A stretch of DNA of 64,000 nucleotides from Voacanga thouarsii (GCA_026120185.1 JANUWF010001052.1:1240001-1304000), one strand, 5' to 3'. Numbered from the stretch's first letter, positions 1-10,400 are shown. Notes: a model not told the origin generated them from the sequence alone. Translations and numbers: made by a program.

Positions 1-124
1 AACAGATAAGGGATATATAGAAATCGATTAGTGTCATAAATTGAGGGGTTATTATACTTTTTAAAATAACAATTTTTGAAATTTAATCACTTTTTCAGCA
101 AAAATGTCCTCAAAAAAATGTTCG

Positions 125-471
125 TGTTATAAAATTAGGGTAGTGTTAGAATAAAATCTTCACACTACACACTAATAAAACTCTAACTATTTTGCACAAG
201 AATTTCTCTCTTTCTTTTCTCTCACAATTTTCTCTAATCTTTCTTTCACTAATCTTTCTTTCACAAAATAATGGTGTGTTACAAGCTTAGAGAATAGCTC
301 TATTTATAGAGCTCTAATTAGTGGATTACATCATGGCATACATCATCTTCCACTAATCTTAATTAGTGGTGTCTCCACTAAATGGTGGACATCCATAAAA
401 ATCTTCTAATAATTCACATAAATCCATAATTAGTGGAGTCTCCACTAATTAATAAAGATGCCAATAATTCA
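125..471 (-). repeat. Copia LTR copy, inverted relative to the adjacent pol fragment
   Basis: This is the reverse complement of the LTR at 1701-2064, so its transcriptional direction is leftward. It starts TGTTATAAAATT and ends CCAATAATTCA, matching the TG...CA ends of the right-hand copy read backwards. It is about 17 bp shorter than that copy. A normal element would have a plus-oriented 5' LTR here, so this copy is either a solo LTR of another insertion or the product of a rearrangement. Confidence 0.8.
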
Positions 472-511
472 TAATAGCTCTATTAATGAATAATTCATAA
501 TTCATTATTTT

Positions 512-1570
512 GTGAAATTTGGTTCTAAATTTGTGATATTAGCTATATATGTTGATGATATTAATCTTATTAGAATTCCTGAAGAGCTCCAAGAAACAAT
601 TGATTATTTAAAAAGAGAATTCGAAATCAAGGATTTTGGTAAAACCAAATTTTGCATTGGTTTACAAATTGAACATCTGAAGAGTGGAACATTTATTCAT
701 CAATCAACATATACAGCAAAAGTGCTAAAAAGATTTTACATGGACAAAGCACGTCCATTGAGTATTCCAATGATCGTCTGATCATTAAATGTGGATAAAG
801 ATCCTTTCCGACCTCAAGAAAATGATGAAGAACTCCTTGGTCCTGAAGTACCATATCTCAGTGCAATTGGTGCATTGATGTATCTTGCTAATAATACACG
901 ACCTGATATTGCTTTTGCTGTCAATTTATTAGCAAGATTTAGTTCTTCACCAACACGACGACATTGGAATGGAATTAAACAAGTCATTCGATATCTCCAA
1001 GGTATAATTGATCTCGGATTATTTTATTCAAATAAAACCAGTCCAACATTGATAGGTTATGCAAATGCTGGTTATTTATCTGATCCACATAACGCACGTT
1101 CTCAAACGGACTATCTATTTACATGTGGAAATACTGTTATATCATGGCGTTCTACGAAACAATCTATAGCAGCTACTTCTTCAAATCATGCTGAAATTAT
1201 AGCCATTCATGAAGCAAGTCGAGAATGTGTATGGCTAAGATCCATGATTCATTATATCCGAGAAAGTTGTGGATTATCATCAATCAAAGATATTCCAACT
1301 CCTCTTTATGAAGACAATGCAGCTTGCATAGCTCAATTACGAGGAGAATATATTAAAGGAGATCGGACAAAACATATTTCACCAAAATTCTTCTTTACTC
1401 ATGAACTCCAGAAGAAATGTGAAATTGATGTGCTACAAATTCGGTCATGTGACAACCTCGCAGATATTTTCACGAAGACTTTACCGACTGCAACATTTGA
1501 AAAGTTGAGATATAAAATCGGTATGCGTCGGTTTAAAGATTTAAAGGAATCATCTCATCAGGGGGAGTAA
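512..1570 (+). pseudogene. Ty1/copia reverse transcriptase (C-terminal part) and RNase H, fragment
   Basis: This is the C-terminal part of copia Pol. The RT active-site motif YVDD lies near residue 13 of the first open segment (about 550-561). The segment from 791 carries the RT connection and the copia RNase H, with a GYANAGY-type first motif, an HAEIIA motif, a DNAACI motif and the terminal DIFTK...LP block. The two segments share one frame and are separated by a single TGA codon at 779-781. One motif aspartate, in the usual GYxDAGY, reads Asn. Gag, protease, integrase and the RT fingers are absent. It ends about 120 bp before the PPT and LTR at 1701. The family call is secure; it is a dead fragment. 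Confidence 0.9.
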
Positions 1571-1700
1571 TAAACAGACATATAGAATAGTGTACTATTT
1601 TTCCTTCACTAGATTTTTTTTCCCACTGGGTTTTTATCTAGTAAGGTTTTAACGAGGCATATTCTTTATATAATGGATGGACATCCAAGGGGGAGTATTA

Positions 1701-2064
1701 TGAATTATTGGAATCTTTATTAATTAGTGGAGGCTCCACTAATTATGGATTTATGTGAATTATTATAGAAGATTTTTATGGATGTCCACCATTTAGTGGA
1801 GACACCATTAATTGAGATTAGTTGAAGATGATGTATGCCATGATGTATTCCACTAATTAGAGCTCTATAAATAGAGCAATTCTCTAAGCTTGTAATACAC
1901 CATCATTTTGTGAAAGAAAGATTAGTGAAAGAAAGATTAGAGAAAGAATTGTGAGAGAAAGAAAGAGAGAAGTTTGAAGAGAAATTTTTGTGTAAAGAAT
2001 AGTTAGAATTTTCTTAGTGTGTAGTGTGTAGATTTTATTCTAACACTACCCTAATTTTATAACA
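1701..2064 (+). repeat. 3' LTR of the copia fragment
   Basis: The LTR begins TGAATTATTGG, just after a purine tract (AAGGGGGAG at 1687-1695, then TATTA), and ends TTTATAACA. It holds a TATA-like box, GA-rich R/U5 sequence and several near-palindromic TTAGTGGA/TCCACTAA motifs in U3. It is the inverted counterpart of 125-471. Confidence 0.8.
1866..1873 (+). promoter_or_regulatory. TATA box of the copia LTR
   Basis: TATAAATA sits inside a short palindrome (GAGCTC...GAGC) at the U3/R transition. The inverted copies carry the same box in the other direction near 305 and 2080. Confidence 0.6.
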
Positions 2065-2067
2065 CGT

Positions 2068-2245
2068 TATAGCTCTATTTATAGAGCTCTAATTAGTGGA
2101 TTACATCATGGCATACATCATCTTCCACTAATCTTAATTAGTGGTGTCTCCACTAAATGGTGGACATCCATAAAAATCTTCTAATAATTCACATAAATCC
2201 ATAATTAGTGGAGCCTCTACTAATTAATAAAGATTCCAATAATTC
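2068..2245 (-). repeat. Partial inverted LTR (U3 half only)
   Basis: It matches 294-471 almost exactly and is the reverse complement of the U3 half of 1701-2064. It begins at the TATA region and ends at the outer LTR boundary (CCAATAATTCA). R and U5 are missing. It follows the complete LTR with only a few intervening bases, so U3 is present head-to-head around R/U5. Confidence 0.75.
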
Positions 2246-3598
2246 ATAATAATTCGAAGCTTTTAATGACCTCTTGCGTTTCTTTTCTGATAGTTGGACC
2301 AAAATTTGACCATTTGATTGAGCTAATGTGCAAAAAAATAAAAACTTTAAAGGGTCAAATGTGTAATTTTAATTTTAATTTTAACTTTTCTTTCTTTTTT
2401 CCCCTTCATTCTCCCTTCATCCTGTAGAAATCTTTTTATCTCTGTAATAAAGGAAAAAATGAGACCAAAAAAAAAAAAGAAAGAAAATTAAAATTAAGTT
2501 ATATTACATTTCTACTCGCATAAATTTTTTTAAATTGCAAACAAAACCTAGTCAAATGGTCAAATTTTGGTCTACCTGTCAGGCCTGAATGAAAAATTTG
2601 AACATTTTTTAAAAAGACATTTTCACTTTAAAAAAAATGGAATGAATTGCAAAAAATGCAAATTTTTGAAAGCATAATTGAATTTAACCCTAAATTAAGA
2701 GTTGTACTTTCGTCCTATTGCCAATTTTTTGGTCCATGAGCCTTTGCTATTATTTGATGCATATATGGGAAAGAGATATTAATCAAATCATTAATATTAA
2801 AATTCGATTCCCAAAGTATAAAAATAAATGAAATGGTGAAGAAGGCATTTTGAACACTAGAGCAATAAAACTCTCTAAAATGCCAATCATGACACGTCTG
2901 CCTTCAAAACTTTCTAGTTGAGTGGAACTAACTCATCCGGGTAAGATTGGTAGAGACCATTTCATAATGTCAGCATAAGGGCGAAGAATTCATATAGCAA
3001 GAAAATTCAGTCCATTTTGGGATTAGTTCACAAGATGAGGATGTCGGAATTCTAATGCAGAAAGATACAGACCAAACTAGCCACTCTGTTCTTTCAATAC
3101 AAAGCCTTCCTTTCTAGGGCAAAGGGCTGATGATAGGTTGAAAAAAAAGTATGTGGCTTTTCAATATAAAGGCTTCCTTTCTAAGGCAAAAGGCTGCTGA
3201 TAGGTTGAACAAAGAGTGCCAAAGGTAATGATGTGGCTTTTCTACACTAAAGGTCAAGAGTAACATTTGTATCTTCAACTTGCAAGATTATATATAAATG
3301 AGCAATAGAAGCACCAAAAGTGTACTACATTAAAATTTATTTAATTGTCTTCGACATTATATAAAAGGACAAGCCATCTAAATAAATATACGAGGAAATA
3401 AACCAAATAAGAGAAGATTTTCACACTTTATGTATGTCTAAGCAACAACTGTTATTTGCAGCTATCATCAAAAGTTCTATCAGGTGCAGATAAATGTCAA
3501 AGGAGCAAAAGGCCAGAGAAATTACTAGAGACCCAGAGAAACCCATTGAATGAAAGAATAGGTTCGTCTGGGGAACCAAAATCCAATATTACCACCTT
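2246..3598. other. Intergenic region downstream of the RGP gene
   Basis: No coding region is recognised. The proximal part, roughly 3330-3598, is probably the 3' UTR of the minus-strand RGP gene; a minus-strand AATAAA occurs near 3331-3337. The rest is AT-rich apart from the tandem repeat at 3091-3255. Confidence 0.5.
3091..3255. repeat. Imperfect tandem duplication, unit about 70-80 bp
   Basis: The series CAATAyAAAGsCTTCCTTTCTArGGCAAA, then GCTGvTGATAGGTTGAA, then ATGTGGCTTTT occurs twice (about 3093-3160 and 3161-3240). A third, partial start follows. Confidence 0.6.
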
Positions 3599-4654
3599 TC
3601 AAGCTGCATTTGATAATCTGGTTCTCATTACTTTCCACATCTTAACCCATTCCACCATGGTTTCAGCAGCACGGGCAAACACGAGGTCTAATGGTCCCAA
3701 TCGCTCCTTCACTGCTGCTGCCATCTCGATCACACAATCCTCTGCTGTTACTGCTTCTTGAGACAACCTCACAGATTGGAAGAAAGGGACAATTTCCTCC
3801 ATCAGTTTCACTCCCTCCCACTCTTTCTTCAAACTTTCGATTGCATCCCCCCTTTCCTGTCTCCATACATAAGGAAGCCCACTTTTCACGCCATATCCCA
3901 GATGATCACATATTACCTTGACACACATCCCACTCCATATATCTTCTACTGTTTCCCATCTCACCTTCCCTTCCTTTGCTAACCTAAATGCTGGCAGCAA
4001 AGCAGGCCCCAATAACTCACGATCAAAAGCAATGTTGATCCCGCTTACAGGTAACAAAGCCCTAGCTGGTACAGTCAGAACAGCATCCACATATCGAGAG
4101 TTTCTCTGACGTGGCTTGAGGGCCTGGGTAGGTGCATCATAGTCTGCTAAGTTGAGCCACAGCCCACATGAAAGGGCACATGCCACTCCACTTCGCAAGC
4201 TAAATGGATATCCACGAACAAAATCAGCTCCTTTACAGAAAGGATCATAAAGAGTGTTGAAGAAAAAAGGTGTTGCAGGAGTAGTAAGGTTAGTGATATG
4301 CTGCACAATCGGATCTACTAATTCACCTTTATCATTCCTAGCTGGGATGCAATCATCATCAACTGAAATAACATATTTTTTGTGGGACATTAGATAGCCA
4401 AAATATCGGCATGAATATCCAGAGAAAACAACAGAGGAAGAACCCACGGTCTGCTCTATATCTGACTTCCTATAGACATCAGCATCAAAACCTGATGGAA
4501 TTTTAATGTCCTCTTTGATTTCAGGGTCCTTGACAATTATCAGGTGGAATCTAGAAAACACTGGTCTCCACTCCTCCATAAATGATGTAAGGTCAGAATG
4601 GAGTGCAGCAATCACAATATCAACATCATCATCTTTAATGTTCAGTTGAGCCAT
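3599..4654 (-). CDS. RGP5: UDP-arabinopyranose mutase / reversibly glycosylated polypeptide, RGP5-like
   Basis: This is an intact, uninterrupted 351-aa ORF. It shows the conserved blocks of the GT75/RGP family: the N-terminal VDIVIAAL strand, FSGYSCRYFGY (about 78-87), the DDD motif at 99-101, the RGYPFSLRSG block (about 147-156) with the arginine at 154 that corresponds to the self-glycosylated Arg, the ADYDAPTQALKP block, SGINIAF, and GYGVKSGLPYVWR. Family length is about 340-360 aa, so it is full length. RGP proteins interconvert UDP-arabinopyranose and UDP-arabinofuranose at the cytosolic face of the Golgi and supply cell-wall arabinan synthesis. The motif wording is nearer RGP5 than RGP1-4. 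RGP5-type members may work as complex partners rather than active mutases. The start context is strong (G at -3, G at +4). No promoter-sized gap separates it from the 87-aa gene upstream, so its leader is probably shared with that gene. Confidence 0.95.
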   Translation of the reverse strand: MAQLNIKDDDVDIVIAALHSDLTSFMEEWRPVFSRFHLIIVKDPEIKEDIKIPSGFDADVYRKSDIEQTVGSSSVVFSGYSCRYFGYLMSHKKYVISVDDDCIPARNDKGELVDPIVQHITNLTTPATPFFFNTLYDPFCKGADFVRGYPFSLRSGVACALSCGLWLNLADYDAPTQALKPRQRNSRYVDAVLTVPARALLPVSGINIAFDRELLGPALLPAFRLAKEGKVRWETVEDIWSGMCVKVICDHLGYGVKSGLPYVWRQERGDAIESLKKEWEGVKLMEEIVPFFQSVRLSQEAVTAEDCVIEMAAAVKERLGPLDLVFARAAETMVEWVKMWKVMRTRLSNAA

Positions 4655-4703
4655 TTCCTTCGGGTTAAACAGAGCAAAGAATCAAAAGGCGAAGAGTCGA
4701 AGT

Positions 4704-4775
4704 TTATCCTACTGAGAACAGCTGGTGTTTGAATCTCAAATTTATCAGTATATTTGAGGCAATGTCAAACAGCAT
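4704..4775 (-). other. 23-codon ORF overlapping the stop of the 87-aa gene (TGATG)
   Basis: The stop codon of the 87-aa gene (4777-4775) overlaps an ATG in the sequence TGATG. That ATG opens 23 codons, ends at TAA (4706-4704) and lies 49 nt before the RGP start. It is the only AUG between the 87-aa start and the RGP start on the predicted mRNA. Its context is poor (T at -3, C at +4). I do not claim it encodes a functional peptide; it matters for how the RGP start could be reached. Confidence 0.5.
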
Positions 4776-7700
4776 CAAAATTTCTCAGAGCACCCTGTCA
4801 AGAATTAGAAAGATCAAACACAGCTTTATCAAATTCTAACAGAAGAATTTTACAAAATTGCTTACTAGTAGGAAGGACAGGAGTCAGAATGAGCTGGATA
4901 TTAAATGAGTCAATAAGAGCAAGAATTTCTTCTTTGCCAGTAGCCACAAACAGTTTCAGGGTCTTCTCAGTTAGCTTCCCAGCTCTCAGAGTTCTCTGCA
5001 ATTCAAGAAAATATAAATACATAAATAGACATATATACTGCACTAAGTAGAAAGGAAAACTTCAAACTAACCTATTCAAATAATTCAACCAATTTGCTTA
5101 GAAAACCATACAGCAAAATTTGTCTTTCAGCTTTTAAAGCAGCTTCAGAATTCCGGTCTTCTCTTTAATGGTAGAAAAAGACAAAAAATCTATTAAGCAT
5201 ATTTGGTCAATTTGAACCTCAAATCACTAGCAGAAGAACAGAAGGAGAGCAAAAAAAAAAAAAAAAAAAGATTTGGAAGGGAAGAGGGTAAATACTTTTC
5301 GCCATATAAGGAGGGGGGAAAATACTAACCACATCATAAAAGACCAGTTTGCATAGTAAGTGCTAAGAACAGATCAAATATGACAAGAGAAAATTTTTAA
5401 AGGTAATTCTATCAGCTGCAAATTTAACTCATTAATGGGCATAACAAGAAGAAAGCAGCAAGAAAGTCATAAGCATATCAGCATAGAAAAGCAAACAGAA
5501 AAAGAGGATGAGGCAAGAAATTTATGATTCACGGTAGCCAGTGGGGGCCTCGAGCTGCATTACACTATCATAAAGAATTTGACAATTATAAATTAGAAGT
5601 ATAGACAATTACCAAACTCTGGTTCTTCAAACTTGTATATAATAAGCCATGTTGGTCAATTTGAACCTCAATCACTACAAGAACAAGGGGAAAAAAAGAG
5701 AGAGAGAGAGAGAGAGAGAAAAGAAAAACAAGAAGGGTTTTAGAAGGGGATGGGGATGAAGACTTCTCGCTAGTCTATAAAGGACAAAAAGAACTAATTC
5801 ATAAACATGTCAAACAAGACCAGTTTCACATAGTAAGTGCTAAGAACAGATAAAAAATGACAACAGAAAGTACATTTAAATGTGATTTGCTTCAGTTGCA
5901 AGTTCAACTCGTTAATGGACATAACAAGAAGCAAGAAGTCATAAGCAAATCAGCATAGAAAATCAAACAGAAAAAGAAGATGGGGAAAGCAATTTTATGA
6001 TTCCCGGTAGCCAGTGGGGACCGCAGTTGCATTACGCTATCATAACAAATTAGGAATATAGACAACTCTCCAACTTTGAGCTCTTCAAACTTGCATATAC
6101 TTCCAAGCTAAGCTTGTAGTATTAATTCAATCGCAAACAAGCTTTTATCCAGTCAAGCTCAAGATGAGAGTGTACCTTGTACTTATTTTCTCAGACACAC
6201 AAAGACATACAGCTAGTACTTTGTTGCTAATTAAACAGATATAACACTAAAACGTATTCAAATTTGTTTGAGTTTCTACAAAAAACAAAGTTTAAAAACT
6301 TTTCACGCTTTGAAAACAATTCTTGAGCAATCACGTGAGACAAATTTTAGGACTGAGTACTAAAAATATAGACAAGATTTATAGCTTCAATATCAAGGAA
6401 ATTATCAAACATTTGCAAGCTGAATACAAAATTATATAAAACTTTACATAGACTGATCTTGAAAAGGAACAACACAGATTGTTAGAGGGTTTCAGATGAA
6501 ATATTACTAAAGCAGGAAAACTAGTAAATATGTTTAATCATTTGGGATAGCCATGAGAGGAATGAAAGGTTCATATGGCCACATTATTCAGAGAAAAGAG
6601 CTGTCCTCTTGGAGATTGGGATCAACTCAGCAACGGCATAACAAGAACCAGTTTGAAACAGTGACTTGTGGCTTGACTAATAGATGGAATATGGTTAATC
6701 TGCCTATGCTGGACAGCTCGCAATTGATTAGTCTTTTGGGTCAATTATCCATGAAATATTTTCGAACTCTTCAATAATCACTTTTCTTTGTTCAATTGAA
6801 AAATGAATCTGAAAACAGATAATCCAAAGCCAAAACTTCTTCATAGTCACTTGCTCATTTGGTTGAGAGATCATTAGTCTAACAGTCTAAACTAGCAGGT
6901 CTAAAATGGAAGCAAGGTGATCAAAGAGAAGTATTGCATCTCATATTTTGATATTGAAAATAGATGATCCAGTAACCTCAAGATGTCGAATTTACATATT
7001 TACAAGGCACGCAACACAGCATTACAGTAATTACAAGTGTCACAGTCATATAGCTTTTCTCAGTTTTTCTTTATTTTTTATTTTTATCCCTAAACCCCTG
7101 CCAAACACAGTAACACTTGAGACAGTTCATACGAAGCAAGAAGAGAAACCAAATTAAGAAAGCACCAGCAGATATAATTTCAGAAAACCACATTATGTTC
7201 ACAGAAGCAGAAAATTACAAGTCTTGACCTTAGAGGTATTCATTTTCAAGTTGCAAATCAAATTGCAGTCTTTCATACACTATGGAAACCCATTTTCTCC
7301 CCCATTTAATACCCAAAATAAGTTAGCCATGAATAAATTGCTAATTTCATCACCTATACAATCAATTATATCCTATTAAAATTGTCACAGAGCTCCGAGT
7401 TTTGCCAATTCCTTGATTTGTATAAAAGCAAAGTTGACAAGTCATTAACTTCTAACCAGTCATCAAATTGTCTTCAAGGGCAATAAAAGGCAAGCACGAG
7501 ATCACAACCATCTTGAATAACATCTTAAATGCACATAATCATCAAACTTTAGAACGGGGAACTGCACTAAGCAACCAAATTTCCTGACACTTTCACTTTG
7601 TTTTCCACTATCTGATCTAAATAACTAGATGCAAAGGTAACCACTACCTTAACCAAATAATCAAGAACTGAAGATCCCAATTCTAGAAACTCGAAATTTA

Positions 7701-7963
7701 CACGAATTAAAACATGCCCGTAAAAGAAAAACAAATTCCAATCAAATAATCAGCCCCACTCGAAACCCAGAAACATAAAAATAAAAAAACCAAAAGATAT
7801 CAAACACAAACATAAATGGATCGACAGACTGAGAATTACGACGAGTTACCAGGAAGAGCTCAAGAAGAATGTGCTCAGGCAAAAAGGACAGATCAGAGAT
7901 GTTGGAGAGATTGAGGAGAGCCGAATCAATTGCTAGCGAAAGAAGTGTGGGCGGAGTTGTCAT
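4775..7963 (-). CDS. Conserved-looking 87-aa protein, three exons, upstream partner of RGP5
   Basis: Exon 1 is 7963-7850 (38 codons, starts MTTPPTLLSLAIDSALLNLS, donor CTG|GTAACT). Exon 2 is 4995-4866 (acceptor TTGCAG, donor ACTA|GTAAGC). Exon 3 starts at 4794 (acceptor GACAG) and ends at TGA 4777-4775. The splices join in frame and give a protein ending VLPTRCSEKF. Intron 1 is 2,854 bp and intron 2 is 71 bp. I see no signal peptide or membrane segment; the protein looks helical, with a central GKLTEKTLKLFVATGKEE stretch. I recall short uncharacterised plant proteins of this type but cannot assign a function. The coding sequence contains no internal ATG in any frame. The start context is weak (T at -3, A at +4). 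Its last exon continues into the RGP5 leader, which suggests a shared transcript. Confidence 0.82.
5205..6100. repeat. Tandem duplication of about 449 bp inside intron 1
   Basis: The segment starting GGTCAATTTGAACCTCA at 5205 recurs at 5654. Both copies contain, in order, a purine tract, a GAAGGG...GGG block, AAGACCAGTTT, AGTAAGTGCTAAGAACAGAT, GCATAACAAGAAG and GGTAGCCAGTGGGG. They differ by small indels and substitutions, so the duplication is not recent. Confidence 0.85.
5695..5723. repeat. (GA)n microsatellite
   Basis: About eleven GA dinucleotides flanked by A runs, in the second unit of the intronic duplication. The first unit has a poly(A) run at the matching place (5251-5269). Confidence 0.8.
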
Positions 7964-8100
7964 TCATTCACACTATCTCGTTCCTACTACATCCAGAGGT
8001 TCATTTCTTGCGCCGATTGTTACTCTTTCTTTCTCTTTTTTCCTCTTTTATCTAAACCCCCCCCGCAAAAAAATGAAAAAAGTTTAAAATCGTCAAATTA
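7964..8100 (-). promoter_or_regulatory. Probable 5' leader of the 87-aa/RGP transcript with small upstream ORFs
   Basis: Read on the minus strand, the sequence is a pyrimidine/purine-rich leader-like tract. It contains a five-codon upstream ORF (MNLWM, 8004-7987) and an ATG at 7967-7965 that opens a 13-codon ORF overlapping the 87-aa start out of frame. The transcription start cannot be placed from sequence alone. Confidence 0.4.
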
Positions 8101-8833
8101 ATTTACAAATAATATACAAATCACAAAAGTTACTTAGAAAACTAGAAAAGTTCCATTTCGATTTGTCAGCATAATCAGTCAAGGAAATTCTTTTAATATT
8201 TGTATTTCTTTTAAAAATTTCAATATAGATTTTTCCGTCGGTTCCCCTCTCATCTTAATCTTCACCGATTTGTATTCAATATGGATAAAGTTGTTCCTTT
8301 CATTTGTTTTCCCATTTTTTTTTAAATCAAAGAATGAGCTATTTGGTTATATAATAATAGAAAACTTTATTTAAAAATACTAATATATTTATCACATATC
8401 AAAAGTAAGGATTTAAATGTTAATAGCATATATTAAGAAAAAGGTTCTTAATTATTGAATTATTAAAAATAAATTTTATTTTAATTTTAATTTTACACTA
8501 AGAGTTTTCTATTTATACATCTTATAAAAGTCTTAAAATAAGGACACATTTATTTTATTATTTATTAAAATAAAAAGAATATTATTTCACAATCTATTTT
8601 ATTTGGACAGGCTAAACAAACTGGCCAGTCAACCCTCTCCCACCAGGGCAAGTTTCTTTTAAAAAATTAATATGTCCTCTTTGGTCAATCTACATTAGAC
8701 AAATTTTCTCCCTCCGTGGCTCCCGCCGCATTTAATGCAAAGCAAACCTTGGTCTCTCTTGAAATTCCGATGATCCTAAACTCAACCTAAATACATGAAT
8801 TCTTTTTTTTTTTTTTCAACAACAACTTGCCTA
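8101..8833. other. AT-rich intergenic sequence
   Basis: No ORF, repeat or element was recognised beyond homopolymer and A/T-rich runs. Confidence 0.5.
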
Positions 8834-9970
8834 TGGAGCTGTCAATTTGAACTTCTAAGTCAGGTTCGAGCCGATTTTAAAACGAATATTTTGGACACGA
8901 ACTTCAGCTGTTCAAGCTCATAAATGTAAGTGCTAGTTTGATCGAACATAAAATGCAAGCTCTGACCAATTTAAAATTAAAAAAAAATAATAATTTAGGC
9001 TAAAATTTTAAAATATTGATAAATAAAAAATATAATTTTATATAATTATAATAATAACTTCACATACTTATTAATATTATTATATTCTAAAATATCATGT
9101 AAATACTTATATTTTAGAATGAAAAATTGTAATAGTGCAAAAATTTTTAGTAGAGAAGTAATAAGTTTATAGAGTATATTTATATAGTCAATCATAAAGA
9201 GTGATAGTTATAAATTTTATTAGTTTCATTCAATTTCTATTGTGATTTTATTATAATAAGATTAATAACTAATTTTAAATTAATTATTAAATGTGAAAAA
9301 TTAAATTTAAAATATTTAATATTATAAGATAAAAAAGTTGATTATACTCATTGATGTTATAAAAGAATATTAAAAATGAAACTTATAACTTTTATGAAAA
9401 ATATGACCTATTTATGAGTTAGTTAGATTAATTGTAATTTGTCATTAAATAATTCAAATGAAAAATAAAGCTTAAAAGTATATATTTTGATAATAAATGA
9501 TTAACTGGCTGTTTAGTTTAATATTGTAGTATTCAATCTTATTAATTTTGTAAAAATAAAAAAAATATTTGGCAATAATTTATAATGAATTTTCAAAGTA
9601 ACAGTACATTTCAATTTCATGTATTTTAACAAAAAATCCTTCATTATCATATTATGACTTTTTATTGAATTAAAATAAAAATAAAACATTCAAATGCAAA
9701 ATTTACATATTATAAAAGCAAAAACTATTTTAAAAAAAGTGGTATAATTTATAAATAATAAGTAATTATAAAAAATTAATATTCATTTATCAAAATATAT
9801 AAAAAGAGGCTTATGGCAAGTTAAGTCACGCAAACTGAAACTCGGCCCGAATAAAGTTTGAGTCTCACTTTTATGCCCAAGCTCAATTATGTCGAAACTC
9901 ATTTGAAGTTAGACTCGAATAAATTGGGCTAAGCGGGCTAAGCTCAAGCCAGCCTAAACCCATTGTCAGT
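8834..9970. mobile_element. Noncoding hAT-like element (MITE/deletion derivative)
   Basis: The left end reads TGGAGCTGTCAATTTG. The right end, reverse complemented, reads ACTGACAATGGGTTTAGG, giving short imperfect terminal inverted repeats around CTGnCAA. Flanking 8-bp direct repeats are CTTGCCTA (8826-8833) and CTTGCTTA (9971-9978), one mismatch. The subterminal regions are rich in AAGCTC/GAGCTT/CTCGA words (about 8860-8960 and 9810-9960) and the interior is very AT-rich with no ORF. The 8-bp duplication suggests hAT. Confidence 0.6.
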
Positions 9971-9978
9971 CTTGCTTA

Positions 9979-10400
9979 ACTCTTTTTATCATGGTTTGCT
10001 TAAAATTTTGGATTAAATTGTTTGAATTTTGCAGGAGTGAAAGTTGAATTGCAACAAATTTGGTTGTATTAGGAGATTACCTATATGTAAATCAGTTTTT
10101 TGAGATAGAAGAAAACTCAACACCTTCTTTTTCTCTCAGTCTCTCATCTTCTACATTCATCTCCTTAGATAAGGTCACCGCCTCCACCTCTATTGCCTTA
10201 TCAAATTACTCCAGTGAAACCCAAACGAAGACGAAGACTCTGATTCTAATACCCCACAAGCTCCCAAAATGTTGATATTTCTTGTTTGGTACTGTTAATG
10301 TAGGCTCTGATGTGGTTTTGATAACACTACCAGTGAGATGAAATTCTAATAAGCATAGAAGATTGGGAGATAAAGAATGATGAAATAAGTGATTATTTTA
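9979..10400. other. Unassigned sequence between two transposons
   Basis: A 71-codon open frame at 10060-10275 is Ser/Thr-rich and resembles no family I know; I do not call it a gene. Nothing else is recognised. Confidence 0.4.

Noticed and set aside
3456..4109. Plus-strand open frames opposite the RGP gene (3456-3761, 3691-3921, 3918-4109)
   Set aside because: They are antisense shadows of a well-conserved minus-strand coding sequence and show no family resemblance.
6553..7157. Open frames of 74 and 69 codons in intron 1
   Set aside because: Composition is random, no splice-consistent context or motif is seen, and they lie inside a well-supported intron on the other strand.
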